The notes: generated by a model from the letters alone, not told the origin. Positions 33,535-45,285 are shown, numbered from the stretch's first letter. The stretch is 64,000 nt of DNA from Okapia johnstoni (GCA_024291935.2 CM044312.1:2152501-2216500), one strand, 5' to 3'. Numbers and translations: made by a program.

Positions 33535-34014
33535 GCAGGGCTTCCCTGCTGGTCCACTGGTTAAGAGTCCACCTGCCAATGCAGGGGACACGGGTTCGAT
33601 CCCTGGTCTGGGAAGATTCCACGTGCCTCGGGGCGACGAAGCCCATGCAACACAACTACTGAGCCCATGTGCCCAGAGCCTGCGCTCCACAGCAGGAGAA
33701 GCCACTGCAGGAGAGGCCACGGCAGGAGAAGCCACCACAGGAGAAGTCACAGCAGGAGAAGCCATAGCAGGAGAAGTCACAGCAGGAGAAGTCACAGCAG
33801 GAGAAGCCATGGCAGGAGAAGCCATGGCAGGAGAAGCCACAGCAGGAGAAGTCACCGCAGGAGAAGCCACAACAGTGAGAAGTCCACACACTGCTATTAG
33901 AGAAAGCCCGTCCCACCACTACTAGGGAGTGTCCGTCCTACCTCTACTAGAGAAAGCCTTAGCGCAGCAGCAAAGACCCAGCATGGCCAAAAATCAATAG
34001 AGACAGTTTAAAAA
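33535..34014 (+). repeat. CHR-2 SINE enlarged by an internal minisatellite
   Basis: Head 'gggcttccctgctggtccac' and B-box 'cacgggttcgatccctggtc', then 'cccatgcaacacaactactg'. The tail reads 'agcaaagacccagcatggcc' followed by an A-rich end. These mark a cetartiodactyl CHR-2-type SINE. The usual 'agaagccac' segment has expanded into 12 tandem 15-bp units (33692-33871). Confidence 0.85.
33692..33871. repeat. 15-bp minisatellite, 12 units
   Basis: Twelve consecutive 15-bp units of the form GCAGGAGAAGCCACA or GCAGGAGAAGTCACA, with variation mainly at positions 1, 11 and 13-15. The period is divisible by three, so both strands give repetitive frames (GEATAGEVTAGE-type plus; CGFSC-type minus) that are not genes. 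Confidence 0.97.
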
Positions 34015-34024
34015 AGATAGATGG

Positions 34025-34385
34025 ATACAAGCAACTCTTCCTTGAAATGGACAGTCAGTTGTGGCAAGACCAGCTGCCGAACACAGCCATCACTTGTTAA
34101 AATCATCCCTCACCTCTATTCTCGTAATAAAGATCATCAGAATTCACTGCGCTGCTTAGAACTATTTCTGATGAACCAGAATTCTGATAGATTTGGATGC
34201 TACACAGTATCTAAGTTGGTCAAAATTGGTCAAGGCCAGTGAAAGTTCAGATGAGGAGAAGATGAGGAAGATGCTATGGAAAATATGAATTCATTTAATG
34301 AAAACAGAGGTGGTCAAAATGGGGGAAGCCACAGAAAGTGGAATGTATTATTCTCAAAGCCAGCTTGGAAAAGGATTCTAACACA
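34025..34385. other. unexplained AT-richer segment
   Basis: Unique 360 bp between the CHR-2 SINE and a CA-rich repeat, with a 73-codon plus frame at 34021-34242 (its ATG lies in the SINE target-site duplication). The composition resembles exonic or retrocopy sequence ('gaggagaagatgaggaagat' at 34252-34273), but I do not recognise a source gene. It may be a processed pseudogene fragment. Confidence 0.25.
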
Positions 34386-34762
34386 GGTACGCATGGGCAC
34401 ACACATAGACATACATGGACACACACACAGTACACAGAAATACACGGGCACACACGGACACACATAGACATACATGGACACACACGGACATACATGGACA
34501 CACACATGGACACACACAGGTATACACACGGAAACACACGGGCACACACTGACACACACAGAGACACACACAGACATACATGGACACACACACAGGCACA
34601 CACAGTACACAGAAATACACGGGCACAAACGGACACACACAGACATACATGGACACACACAGGTATACACATGGAAACACACAGGCACACGTGGACACAC
34701 ACACTGACACACACACTGACACACACAGGCATACATGGACACACACATGGACACACAAGGAT
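34386..34762. repeat. CA-rich minisatellite with 175-bp higher-order repeat
   Basis: About 380 bp of 'gacacacacagacatacatg'-like units. The block containing 'gtacacagaaatacacgggc' occurs at 34430 and again at 34605, showing a segmental duplication of about 175 bp within the array. His/Thr-rich and Cys/Val-rich frames here are artefacts. Confidence 0.95.
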
Positions 34763-37289
34763 AGTCTCTTCACACCTCCCCCTGGTGAATCTCCTCTGAC
34801 AAGAAAACTACTTTGAACATTTTACCCCCTCCCCAATTACAGGGAAATAAGTCCCCGGAAATTAAATTTCGCACGGCAGATAAATGAACCTCTGCCAATT
34901 GTCTTTTTTATTTAACAAAGCATGCCCTCTCTTCATGAAACGGCTATGCGTGGAGGAGCTGTGAAGGTTTGTGTGGCTTTCTGAGGGGGACAGGAAGGAT
35001 GAGACCATCCCCAGGTGATCTCGAGGACCCCCATCCGTCTGGTGATGCCCAGAGGTGCCTGAAATGGGGGGAAGACAGGTGCTGTGTGGGGGTGGGGCTG
35101 CGGGAGGTGAAGAGAGGGGCCGTGGGTGACACAGTGGAACCACCACCATCAGAACTGTCCTCCCACAGGGACAGTCTCGCCCTGCCCGAGATCACGGGCC
35201 CCAAAGCCCATCGTCAAGGGGACCTCCCCGAGGCCCCCGGGGCTGGTGGCCCGCTCTGGGCCCAAGATGCAGAGGCCGTGGCGGGAGCCGGGCCGTGACC
35301 CTCACCCCAGCCCCCAAGGCCAGCGTCATGGGCACCACCAGAGCGTCGCTGGCCCCGGGAGCCCCACACCCCAACAGCAGGTGGGTGTCTGTGGTGATCT
35401 CAAGGTCCAGTCCAATCACTCCAACCGCGATACCAGTGTTGACACGCCACCAGCGGCCATGACTCAGTGGCTATTAACTGCCTGGCTCGCATCCAGGGGA
35501 AGGTTGTGTGCAGAAAGTTATCGTGATTCCCCTTTAAAGTCATCATGTGTATTGAAAGAGAGCGGGCCACATAGGGAGCCCCCAGCTTGGACCTAAGCAA
35601 CCTGGGGCCCGCCCTGCTCCCAGCCTGGGCCCACGCTGCTCTGCATGGGCTGTGCCATCACCCTGCCCTCTCTGCACCGGGCCTTGGTGACCACACATCT
35701 CACACTGGCCACCCTGAGGCCGCTCCTAGTCCCCGTGGCAGGCCCCCATCCCCGTGGTTGCTGAGGGCAGTGGGCCCCCCAATCTTGGGCCTGAGCAGCA
35801 GGGAGGCCTGGCCGAACCCCCCCCCCGAGACTAGGGGTAGAATCTGCCCCGTCTCCCAGCTCCTGGGGTGCCCCCAGCCCATGGCCTCCCCCAGGGAGAC
35901 ACCAGATAGTAACTCAGTTCTGCCCCGAGTCACGTGGCCTCTCCTCTCCCTATGGGGTCTCATCCCAACTTGATGACATCCACGAACACCCCGTTTCCTC
36001 ATAAGCCCACATTCATGGATGCCAGGGTTAGGGGGTCAGCACAGCTTTGGGGGGATGCGACTCAACCCACGACCCCAAGGCATGTGTCCAGGGCACGTGG
36101 GTCCCCGCCCACGGCCCTGTCACAGGGAAGAGCGACTCTGGGGAGGAACAAGGGGACCCCTTATCTGCTCCAGGAAGGAGGAAGCAGAGGTGACAGCAGC
36201 TTGTTTGGGGGCTCGGGTCCTCATCTGTCTGCCGTGTGGTGCCCCCTGATCGACCGGGGCCGGGGAATGAGATGCAAACAAGGTGACTCTGGAAGAAGCA
36301 CAAGACTCAGGGCCATTGGCCTGCGAGGGGCTGCCGGAGGGGCCGGCCGGTGTCCTGGCAGCTGTGACAGAGGAGGACGTGGCGGAGAGTGGGAGAGGCC
36401 GTGGCCTCCGCCCCCACCCGGGGCTCCCCTCCCAAAGGCCCAACACCCCCGGACGGGGTTCCAGCACATTCCACGGCCCAGAGGTTGGTCTCACTGAAAG
36501 GACTGACATCCTGAGCTTTGCGTGAACAACTGACCCATAAAACCACTTCCCTCAGGGAAGTTGCGACATCCCGGGCCTGACCGTCCCCGGAGCCCAGCAG
36601 CCAGGCACCTGTGCAGAGCGGGTAGTCGAGGGCCCATGTGGACTTCCAGGGGGGCAGGCCCCTCCTGGCACAAGACCCAGGCCCATAGCTCCTGAGGGTC
36701 CCTGACCTGAGCAAGGGGAGGAGGCAGAAGAAATGGGTGAAAGGCGTCTGGCCTCTTTGCTGGACGTGGGCCCGCATGTGCACGTCCAGTTACGCGGCCA
36801 CGTCCTGAAGTAGAAGGAGCTCTGCTCTCAAATTAAGTAATTTCTGTGACTTAGGACCGTCGTCAGGCCGGTCAGACACGCCAGAAGGAAGATCACTGGG
36901 GCAGCAGGCACCTTCAGAATAGCCAGCAAGATGCGAGCCCTTGGCCGGCAGACCCTGGGCTGCACCCGAGGAAGAAGTCTGGAGGCTGCTGCACACGGTG
37001 GCTCAGCCCAGGGCTAAAGAGGAGTCCAGCATCATCCCCAAACCACGGGCCACCCCAACAGCCTGAGAAGCCAGTCACTGAGTCCATTGGGGCCCTGACC
37101 ACTGTGGAGCCTGCACCCAGGGCTCCCTGTCTCCGGGGCTCGTGGTGGAGGACGGGCAGGGGGCAGTCCCTCCACCCGGTGTCCCCTGAGCTGTGGATGT
37201 CACACACCCACATCCACTAACAGCCACACAGCACGGCTCCAACCTCCCAGGAGAGACGGTCCCAAGTGGGACCCAAGGACCCTCCTGTG
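34763..37289. other. GC-rich unique interval
   Basis: No recognised repeat or gene. Frames up to 187 codons overlap on both strands. Confidence 0.4.
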
Positions 37290-37422
37290 TCAGCGTGGCT
37301 CAGGGGTTCTTGTTAAACACTTAACTCCGCCCACCCCCGGCACCCTCACACCACACACACCACACCACAGCTCCTGGTGGGCTTGAGAATCTGCATTTTA
37401 TGAAGCCCTTCAGGGGATTCTT
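37290..37422. mobile_element. hAT-type (MER5-like) remnant, interrupted
   Basis: 'gttcttgttaaacacttaac', then 'gggcttgagaatctgcattt' and 'gaagcccttcaggggattct' follow the pattern of MER5-type non-autonomous hAT elements. A SINE then interrupts it. Confidence 0.45.
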
Positions 37423-37543
37423 CTGGGGGAGGACATGACAACCCACTCCAGTAGCCTTGCCTGGAGAATCCCCATGGACAGAGGAACCTGGCAGGCTACA
37501 GTCCATGGGGTCGCAGAGTCAGACACGACTGAGCGACTAAGCA
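37423..37543 (+). repeat. Bov-A SINE, 5' truncated, with 12-bp target-site duplications
   Basis: 'caacccactccagtagcctt' to 'cgactgagcgactaagca'. Exact duplications of 'caggggattctt' at 37411-37422 and 37544-37555 bound it. Most of the tRNA head is absent. Confidence 0.93.
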
Positions 37544-37555
37544 CAGGGGATTCTT

Positions 37556-38737
37556 GGGCAAACAAATCCAGGCGTTTGCAAGATAAAGGAGGAAATAGGC
37601 TGCAAGTGCCTGAGAGAAGGAGGAACCCAGCAAAGGCCAGGTTCATCCTGGCTCTGCACCAGCAGGCCTGTGCCACCCCGAGGAGGCCCCACCCCTCCAC
37701 CCACTTGTCCCCATCGGAACAGCAACAGGGGGCTCTGTGACGGTGAAAGCGCCCCGGCACCCAGGCGTGCGGGGTCTGCGGTCCACAGGAGGACAGGGCT
37801 GAGGCCCCGGGCCCTCGTCCAGCCAGAGGCCTCGGACCACGCACGTGGAGTCTTTGATACACAGCTGCATGGACGGGGAGGAGGCAAATGCGTGCCAGGG
37901 ACCGAGGGCTGGAAAACTGCACCAGAGGCAAATATTTATTCCAGGAACGCTTGTCATCGGCCTACAGATCGGATAAGATTGGCGCGCTGCGCTGTAGATA
38001 AACGGAATCACATGTCACCTGCCACCCTGGGTCCCGGCTGCACACTACGCTGCTACCCCAGGCCACAAGCAGAGCCCCAGCTGCCCCTTCCCTGGCCTCT
38101 CAGCTGGAGCTCCCCTCACGCAGCAGTCGACAGCTGCTCCAGCTCCTCCAGCAGCTGACCGCTGAGAAAGATCAGGGGGAAAGTGCAAGAGAAGAGCCAG
38201 GAAGCTGAGTGCAGCCCTGGGTGGGGGAGGGGGCGGGGGCGGGCAGACTCAACCTGGCGCCACAGTGAGCACCCAGCAGACCCTCTGGCCGGCCGCTCTC
38301 CTCCCAGCTCTGACTGCTTTATTTCTTTAAAGGCGTGCTTTAGTATTTTAACTAGCTGAAAGTCTTCAAAAGACACGTTTGTTGATAGTGGTACATCATG
38401 TAATGGAATACCAGGGAACAACCAAAACCTGTCATTTCACAAGACACCTGAACAGGGTAGGGGGCTGCAGAACAATGTATGCTGCAGACTTAGTTACTGA
38501 TGCTAAAGATTCGTTTGTTCATGCGGTAAGTCCCCTACAGATGAGTGAGTTCCGTTCCGAGGGTGGGGTACACCTTTGACCATGGCCCACGCTGGCTGTC
38601 CATCAAAACGTAAGGGGAAAAAGAAAAATTAGGAAAGAACAAGCAGATTCTCAGCTAAGGTACCATTTCTGCCAAGTTGCCCGTTTCTACAAAGATCGGC
38701 CTCAAAGAGGGACACATGTGAGCTCACTTCTTCCATC
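37556..38737. other. GC-rich unique interval
   Basis: No recognised repeat or gene. Confidence 0.4.
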
Positions 38738-38881
38738 ACTTCCGTTCTAACATGTGTGTAGTTCACAGGCAGTTAGCATGCAGTCATTTCAGTTCTAACA
38801 TGTATGTAGTTCACGGGCAGTTAGCATGCAGTCACTTCCATTCTAACACATATGTAGTTCACGGGCAGTTAGCATGCAGTC
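38738..38881. repeat. 48-bp tandem repeat x 3
   Basis: Three units contain 'ttctaaca', 'tgtagttcac' and 'gcagttagcatgcagtc', with the ttctaac element at a period of 48 bp. Few differences between units. Confidence 0.93.
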
Positions 38882-40515
38882 TCCCAGCAAGGCCACAAGA
38901 GAAGCCCTTGAGACTGGAAGAGGGGAGGGGGAGGGCTCCAAGTCAAGGAGGACCATCCTGCATCTGGTAACCGCCCATGGGCTCCAGAGCCAGAGAGTGT
39001 CCGAAGGACGGGGACTGAGGGCCTGGCGGTTGCCGAGGGCCAGAGGGAAGGGGCGGCAGGTGATAGGGCTGGGGGCCAGGAGGAGGGCCTGCAGCCTGCC
39101 CGGGGAGGCGCTCCATAGACAGCAGCTGAACAGAGAGGTATGTTCAGGCTTCAGCTCAGAAAGCTATATCCAAGATCCGAGCTCCCTTAGCGTGAAAACA
39201 ACACTCAAATGGTGATCGGAAGACTCGGTCCCCGGGGCCGGCTGGACAATAACCAGCCCCGGGCCCCTGGCCTCCCTGTGTCCATGGCTCCGCGTCCAGA
39301 GCCGGGCATGGAGGGGCGGGGATGGGGAGGAGGGCGAGGCTTGCGTTGGCCCCTTTGACCCCAATGTTCTGCCTTCCTGTGAGTCACTCCAGCCCCGGTG
39401 GCTTGTCACTGGGCCTCCCAGGGAAGCTGGAGAACAATTGGAGGCGAAGGGGAGAGACCAGGGCACGGGGTTCCGGGCCTGGCGGGGGAGGCCCTGTGAC
39501 ACCCGGCAAAGGGTGACTCAGGCAGTACTTTTCCGACACGGGGGCTGGAAGTGTCCCCGAGCACACAGGGCCTGCATCAGGCAGCATTTGCACGGTGTGG
39601 CAGGATTCAGATCTTGCCCCCGCATGGAAAACAAGTGAAATTCCTGGCCTGCTGCTGTCAGCTATGCCCTGGATTCCAAGTCAAGTCCAGTCCTGCCCGC
39701 GGCGCAGTCAGGGCTCACTGGTTCACTTGGTTTGAGTCACCACCAGCACCCTCTGAGAGGTCGTGATTCACGGCCATGTTATTTAGGGAAAGAGTCACAA
39801 AGCCACCAAAACGCACCTCCCTGTGCCGCCTCCAGCCCCACTTGGCCCTCTCAGAGCCTTTGTTTTGTGGTGGTGACGCAGCCAAACCTCGGTTCCTTTG
39901 GCTGGGCAACTGGGGGCCTTGGATAACCAGAACCCTACCACGTTCAGTTTGTCAGACTCAGAGGCAACTCACTGCCAGTTCTGGATGCCCTGGGTCCCTC
40001 ACAGAGCGAGTTCCAGCTCTGAGCCCTGGCAGGACCACAGAACTGTTTCTCAGCTTCCCCCGCAAGGCCCGGTCAGATCCCCAGGCCCCTGAGTCAGGGT
40101 GGACACCTCCGCAGCAAACGCCCTGTTCTTAACCCTGAGCAAACCCACGCTCCTCTGCCTCCCCACAACAAAGACTTTATTATTATTGTCTTTCCTTACA
40201 ACCAGGAGTGTTCAAGCCCTTCCTGATCCTTCCGAAGTCAGGCTGCCACCAACTTCCGACAGAAATGACATTTGAATGAACGTATCTGGGGGAAAACCCC
40301 AAAGAAAGAATCCTGAAGAACTGCTCTTGTCTGCTTGTGGGACCAGATGAACAGAAAGTCTTTCTAACTATGTGGCGATCAAACTAAATAAAACTGAAAT
40401 GTTCACGTAATAGGTCTTCTGTTTTATTCTGAGAAGCCTTTTTTTGAACCCATCATTTTAAACCCAAATGGGGCAGAACCTGGTTCTATACATTAAATAC
40501 CATGATGACTTGTAC
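38882..40515. other. unique interval with a possible poly(A) signal
   Basis: Mostly GC-rich unique DNA; AT-richer after 40160. AATAAA at 40387-40392 is followed by a T/GT-rich stretch ('ggtcttctgttttattctg'), an arrangement like a real 3' end, but no exon is shown. Confidence 0.35.
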
Positions 40516-40673
40516 TGATCCCTGGGTCAGGAAGATCCCCTGGAGAAGGAAATGGCAACCCACTCCAGTATTCTTACCTGGAGAATCCTGTAAACAGAGG
40601 AGCCTGGTGGGCTGCCGTCCATAGGGTCACAAAGAGTCGGTCACGAATGAAGTGGCCTAGTACGCATTAGCAC
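40516..40673 (+). repeat. Bov-A SINE, 5' truncated
   Basis: 'ctgatccctgggtcaggaag', 'caacccactccagtattctt', 'gaggagcctggtgggctgcc', 'cacaaagagtcggtcacg'. The upstream head is missing. Confidence 0.9.
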
Positions 40674-41156
40674 TTAAAATCTAAAATATTGCAGTGGTGT
40701 CATCTTACATCAAAAGTTCAATTTCTTCCTAGAAATAAAGAAAAAAAAAGAATAGATTCAACATATAAATACAAAACATCTGTAAAATAAAACATTCAAA
40801 AATTAAATGAGTCTTGAGAAAATGTTTCCAATCCATATAATAAAGGAAGGTGAATATTCACTTAACAAACAAACAAAAAAGCTATGGAAATAGCCACTAA
40901 GATGAAGAAAGAAAATTAGAACAAGAAACAGAATTGACCCAAAAAGGGAAATAAACGCGGGTAATAAAAATTAGCTTCGTTAGTTTAAAAGAAGCACAGA
41001 TAGGACGACAAGGCAGCGTTTGCTTGACTTGGTCAGGCCTGTGCCCGCAGCGCGAAGGGCTTCCAGGAACGAAGTTCTTATAATAATTCATTTATTATCT
41101 GCAAACAACTTGATGACATTTGCCAAAGACCTTTAAAATGTTTACGTATACCGAAC
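40674..41156. other. AT-rich unique interval
   Basis: A-rich, low-complexity in parts. No gene recognised. Confidence 0.35.
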
Positions 41157-41468
41157 AATCAATGCTTTTGAACTATGGTGTTGGAGAAGACTCTTGAGAG
41201 TCCCTTGGGCTGCAAGGAGATCCAACTGCAATACTTTGGCCACCTGATTTGAAGAGTCAACTCATTGCCAAAGACCCTGATGCTGGGAAAGATTCAAGGC
41301 AGGAGAGGAAGGGGGCGGCAGAGGATGAGACGGTCGGATGGCATCACTGACTCGATGGACGTGAATCTGACCAAACTCCGCAGACAGTGACGGACAGGGG
41401 AGCCTGGTGCGCTGCAGTCCGTGGGTCACAGACAGTCGGACAGGACTTAGTGACTGAGCAACAACAAA
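41157..41468 (+). mobile_element. BovB LINE 3' fragment with internal deletion
   Basis: 'gcttttgaactatggtgttg', 'gagagtcccttgggctgcaa', then a deletion of about 50 bp joins 'gagatccaac' directly to 'tgcaatactttggcc'. It continues 'gatgctgggaaagattcaag' and 'tggatggcatcactgac'-like sequence. No long frame remains, so this is the most decayed BovB copy here. Confidence 0.9.
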
Positions 41469-41529
41469 TAAAAACGTGTTCTACTGCCAAAGACAGGTGT
41501 CAAACCCTTGTTTGTAAACAGAAAAAATT

Positions 41530-41725
41530 TTAAACCAAAAACAAATCGAAGCCACAGAATATTATTCAGTCGTTACAAAATCCTGTTTACAACAATCTCT
41601 TAATGATCTATACAGGAAAAGAATCTAAAAAGAGTGGGATATATGTATAACTGAGTCACCTTACCCCTAAAACTCAAAGAACATGTAAATCAACTACACT
41701 CCAACAAAAATTTTAAAAAACAAAG
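41530..41725 (+). mobile_element. L1 3' end fragment
   Basis: 'agaatattattcagtcgtta', 'ggaaaagaatctaaaaagag', 'atgtataactgagtcacc', 'taaatcaactacactccaac' match the artiodactyl L1 terminus also seen at 5727 and 13783. Confidence 0.8.
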
Positions 41726-42453
41726 AATCTCAAAGAATACAGGAAATTAATGGGATAATACCTGAAGTAAACAAGGAAGAATACTGTTTTAATGGACAGT
41801 ACACACAGCCACTTAAAAAATATGTCAGAGGAAAAATCAATGGTCAGAGGGGTTGTTATTGTGCCTTTGTGTTTGTTTCTAATTTTTTAAACACTTAATG
41901 TTTTCAAAATATTCTATAATCCACACACACTCAGTTCAGTTCCGTTCCCGTCGGGCATGAGATAGCTTCCTGCTGACCGAACGTGCTCATGAACCGTGAG
42001 GACAAGGGGAAGGGAGCTGGCAGAGGACTGTGGTCTCCGGGACTCGCCCCCACACACCCAGGGACCAGACCACACTTCTAGCAGCAACCTCGTGGGTGGG
42101 GACTCCCTCCCTCTTTATCTCACACACCCCACTCTTGAACCTGCTTCATTCCAGCAAGGAAGTGAGAAACAGATGGTTTCAAGTCCCCAAAGTGTCTGGG
42201 TCCTCACCTCCCTGGGGTGATGAATGCCCTGGCATCCCACCAGCCCAGGCCTCAGGTTGTTGCTTGGGGTGGTTTGGAAAGATGCTTGTGGGGCAGAAGC
42301 AAGGTCCTGGGACCACATAGCTGGGGCGATGCGGCACACTCCACCCCCCAGACCAGACACCCACTGCTGCCTTACAAGACAAGTTCTTCATGGAGGCCCA
42401 TTCCCACCATGAAAAGAAATTTAGACACAGTCTGATAATAATATTTTAAATCC
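41726..42453. other. unique interval
   Basis: No recognised gene or repeat. Confidence 0.4.
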
Positions 42454-42618
42454 AGGGCTTCCCTTGTGGCTCAGCTGGTAAAGAATCCACCTGCAATGCG
42501 GGAGACCTGGCTTCACTTCCCAGGTTGGGAAGTTCCCCTGGAGAAGAGAAAGGCTACCCACTCCAGTATTCTGGCCTAGAGAATCCCATGGACTGTATAG
42601 TGACTTTCACTTCACTTT
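42454..42618 (+). repeat. Bov-tA SINE with a shortened body
   Basis: Head 'gggcttcccttgtggctcag', 'ccacctgcaatgcgggagac', body 'ctacccactccagtattctg', then 'agaatcccatggactgtata' followed by a 'gtgactttcacttcac' tail. The middle of the body is shorter than in full-length copies. Confidence 0.9.
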
Positions 42619-42969
42619 ATTCTAGTAAAATCAAGACGATGGATTATTAAATCTGAACCCCCTACATCATTTAGAAAGCAAGAAACAAAAAAAGCAAGCT
42701 CATTTCCTTGGTTAGTAGATCAAGGAAAGATACAAGCAACAGGCAATTTGTTTCTGTAAATAGGTCATTTCACAAAAAACCTTGGCACCCTCCATAGAAA
42801 TAAGGTTAAGACTTGACTATTTTCACCTTGTTGTCATTCCAGAAGGTGTTTCCCCACCCCACCCACCCACCCATAGAGGTCAATATACTCTATATACTGC
42901 AACCTGGCAGTTTGATGGCTAACGGGCAGTTAAGTGGAGACTTTTGTTTAAGGGGAAATACCCAGTTCA
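42619..42969. other. unique interval
   Basis: AT-rich; includes a short CCCAC run at about 42855-42872. Nothing else recognised. Confidence 0.35.
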
Positions 42970-43192
42970 GGCCTCCCAGGTGGCACTAGAGGTAAAGAAC
43001 CCACCTGCCAATGCAGGAGACATAAGAGACACAGGTTCGATCCCTGGGTCGGGAAGATCCCCTGGAGGAGGGCATGGCAACTCACTCCAGTATTCTTGCC
43101 TGGGGAATCCCATGGACAGGGGCCTGGCGGGCTACCATCCTTGGAGTCGCAAAGAGTCGGACACGACTGAAGCGACTTAGCACACCCATTCA
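42970..43192 (+). repeat. Bov-tA SINE, full length
   Basis: Head 'ggcctcccaggtggcactag', a 'gagacataagagacacaggt' variant insertion, 'gttcgatccctgggtcggg', body 'ggcaactcactccagtattc', tail 'cgacttagcacac'. 'cccagttca' before and 'cccattca' after may be an imperfect target-site duplication. Confidence 0.93.
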
Positions 43193-43954
43193 CCTGGTTT
43201 ACATCTTACATCAGAGTATGTAGCTCCGCTAATTCTTTTCGCTGTCATAAAATGGACAAGCATTGTTGTCACATAACAAACAATGGCTCACAGGCCTAAA
43301 CTTAGTTTGACAGGGACATCTAACTTTTTATCCCGTGTGATATTCCAACAATGCCGGGCCCCACCCACCACTGGGCCCCACGCCCTTTGTTTAAACACCC
43401 TTCAGGTCCAAAGCCTAAAGCCAGGAAATGCCAAGTCAGGCGGATTCTGGGTAAGTCCGAGCCTCTGACGGGAAAATCAGAAACAGGACAAGCAGTGGGC
43501 AGGCGACGTCGGCCCCACGGTGAATTTCCTGAAGCCCCTCGGTTTGAGCGAGCTACCAAAAATATCTCTGGCAAGTCCTCTTGAGTGCTGGAGAAAGCTG
43601 GCTCGTGAAAGATGAGGGAACGTTAGCGTTTCTCCCTTGGATAATTCCTGAATCCTTCTGAGGATTCTTGGGGAAGAATCGTTTCGCAGATGGTCTGGGA
43701 GCGTGACCGATTTCTTCCCGTGTTTTAAGAACAATTTCCAGGTGACTTCATGTAAATAAAAGCGGGCAATGCTGCCCTCGGAAGAGAACATCCCTGAAGA
43801 GCAGGTGTGGTCTTATTCGTCCCACATGAACGAGCTTCTTCTATGAGAAAGCAAGAAAAGCAAAAAAACAGACATTCTCCTGCCCTTGGGAACTCACCAG
43901 TGACTAGAACCCAGAATGCTGTCTGGAAAAAGCTAATCGTAAGATAGCTGCATA
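43193..43954. other. unique interval of balanced composition
   Basis: No repeat recognised. Small frames only. Confidence 0.35.
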
Positions 43955-44005
43955 TTCACAAAACACCTACTGTGTGCCCAGAATTGTGCCAGGTGCTGGA
44001 TGCCA
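43955..44005 (-). repeat. L2-like fragment
   Basis: 'aacacctactgtgtgcccag' and 'ttgtgccaggtgctgg' resemble the common L2 motif in the antisense direction. Short and old. Confidence 0.45.
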
Positions 44006-45285
44006 CAATGCACCCCGTGGCCCCACACCCAGCCCCACCCCGGTGCTGACGGGGCTGCAGGCACAGCTCAGCCCCCAGGGGCACAGCCTCTGGGGGGCAG
44101 GGGGTGGCTCTGTGCGACGCTCGCTCGAGGTCATAGAAGCACAACCCATTGCATAACAGAACGGTAGCGTTACTGCCCTCCAACCTGTCAGCTCCGTGAC
44201 GGGGGGAGGCTCGTTTTCCCCCGTGGCATCTCAGAATTTAGAGGGGCGTCTGGCACGTGGTGGGTTCCAGGCAAATATCTGTCCAGTGCATGAACACGTT
44301 GTTTTGCAGATTATCAGGCTGTCCAGGGAGACCTTTGGACCGTGGGTTTGTGCTTATAAAAGGAAAATACCTACAACACTTCTGGGCTCAAAATGAAAGG
44401 GAGGCAAGAGAAACAGCCACAAATGACCCCTGTGTCCCAAGTGAGTTGTAACCACGCAGCATCTCAGTCAGGATGAAGCGTCTCCACGTCCACCGAGTCT
44501 ACCATCTCAGAGGGACTGTCCCATACCCATTCTCCACTTTTCCTTGCAGAAAAACCTCTACTAATACCAGATTGAACCATTCAGTATTTTAAACCTGTGT
44601 GTTGATCCATAAAAGCAATTGCTCCAGCTCTCCTGCCCGGCACTGTTAATAAATCAGGTCCGTTTCAGGGCCTGATGTAATGGCTTTATGAGCACACAGC
44701 AGGGTCCTGACCACTTAACCAGTCATCAAGCCGTGCTTTGTCCTTATGATTAGAGAGACTGGTGAACACTCCCAACGCATCTGCCAGAGAAAAGGTAGTA
44801 TGTGTGTCACAGAATATTTGTACGAAAAACCCACTTCCTGTTATTGCTTGCTGCTGCGTCATGTTTGCGTTCTGGAAAGAAGACGAAATATTCCTTTAGA
44901 CGGATTTGAGACTGTGGAGTGATTCAGTCCCCAGAACCAGGTGCTCCTAGCGAACGACAGAGCTCCTCTAGAAATAGGAGCAGGGGCTGATCTTAGCCCA
45001 GCTTCTCCCTTATGGATGAGAAAACCAAGACCCGAATAGTGGAGGGGCTTTGCCCCTGTCCACCCAAGCCTGAGAATAGCCCAGATGGATGGTTGCCTCC
45101 ATCAGAACCTTGCAAGGCAACCCCACCCAGAGCATGAGGTTGGGGGCTGATGCCTTCTTGGGGATCAGTTGGGATCAGCCCCCAACTCTGCCAGGTCCAA
45201 GGACCTCAGTCAAAGACTTTGTCCCCCAACTGGAAGATCCATATCAACAGCCATGTATGTTTTTAAAATAATTTTAAATAAAGTC
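44006..45285. other. unique interval
   Basis: A weak MIR-like core at about 45005-45060 ('tatggatgagaaaaccaaga'). Otherwise unique. The AT-balanced part at 44560-44900 might be a conserved element. Confidence 0.3.

Noticed and set aside
33623..33925. Repetitive GEATAGEVTAGE-like and CGFSC-like proteins on the two strands
   Set aside because: They are translations of the 15-bp minisatellite inside a CHR-2 SINE; the 15-bp period keeps frames open by arithmetic.
34295..34816. His/Thr-rich and Cys/Val-rich frames of about 150 codons
   Set aside because: Products of the CA-rich tandem repeat in three frames on each strand.
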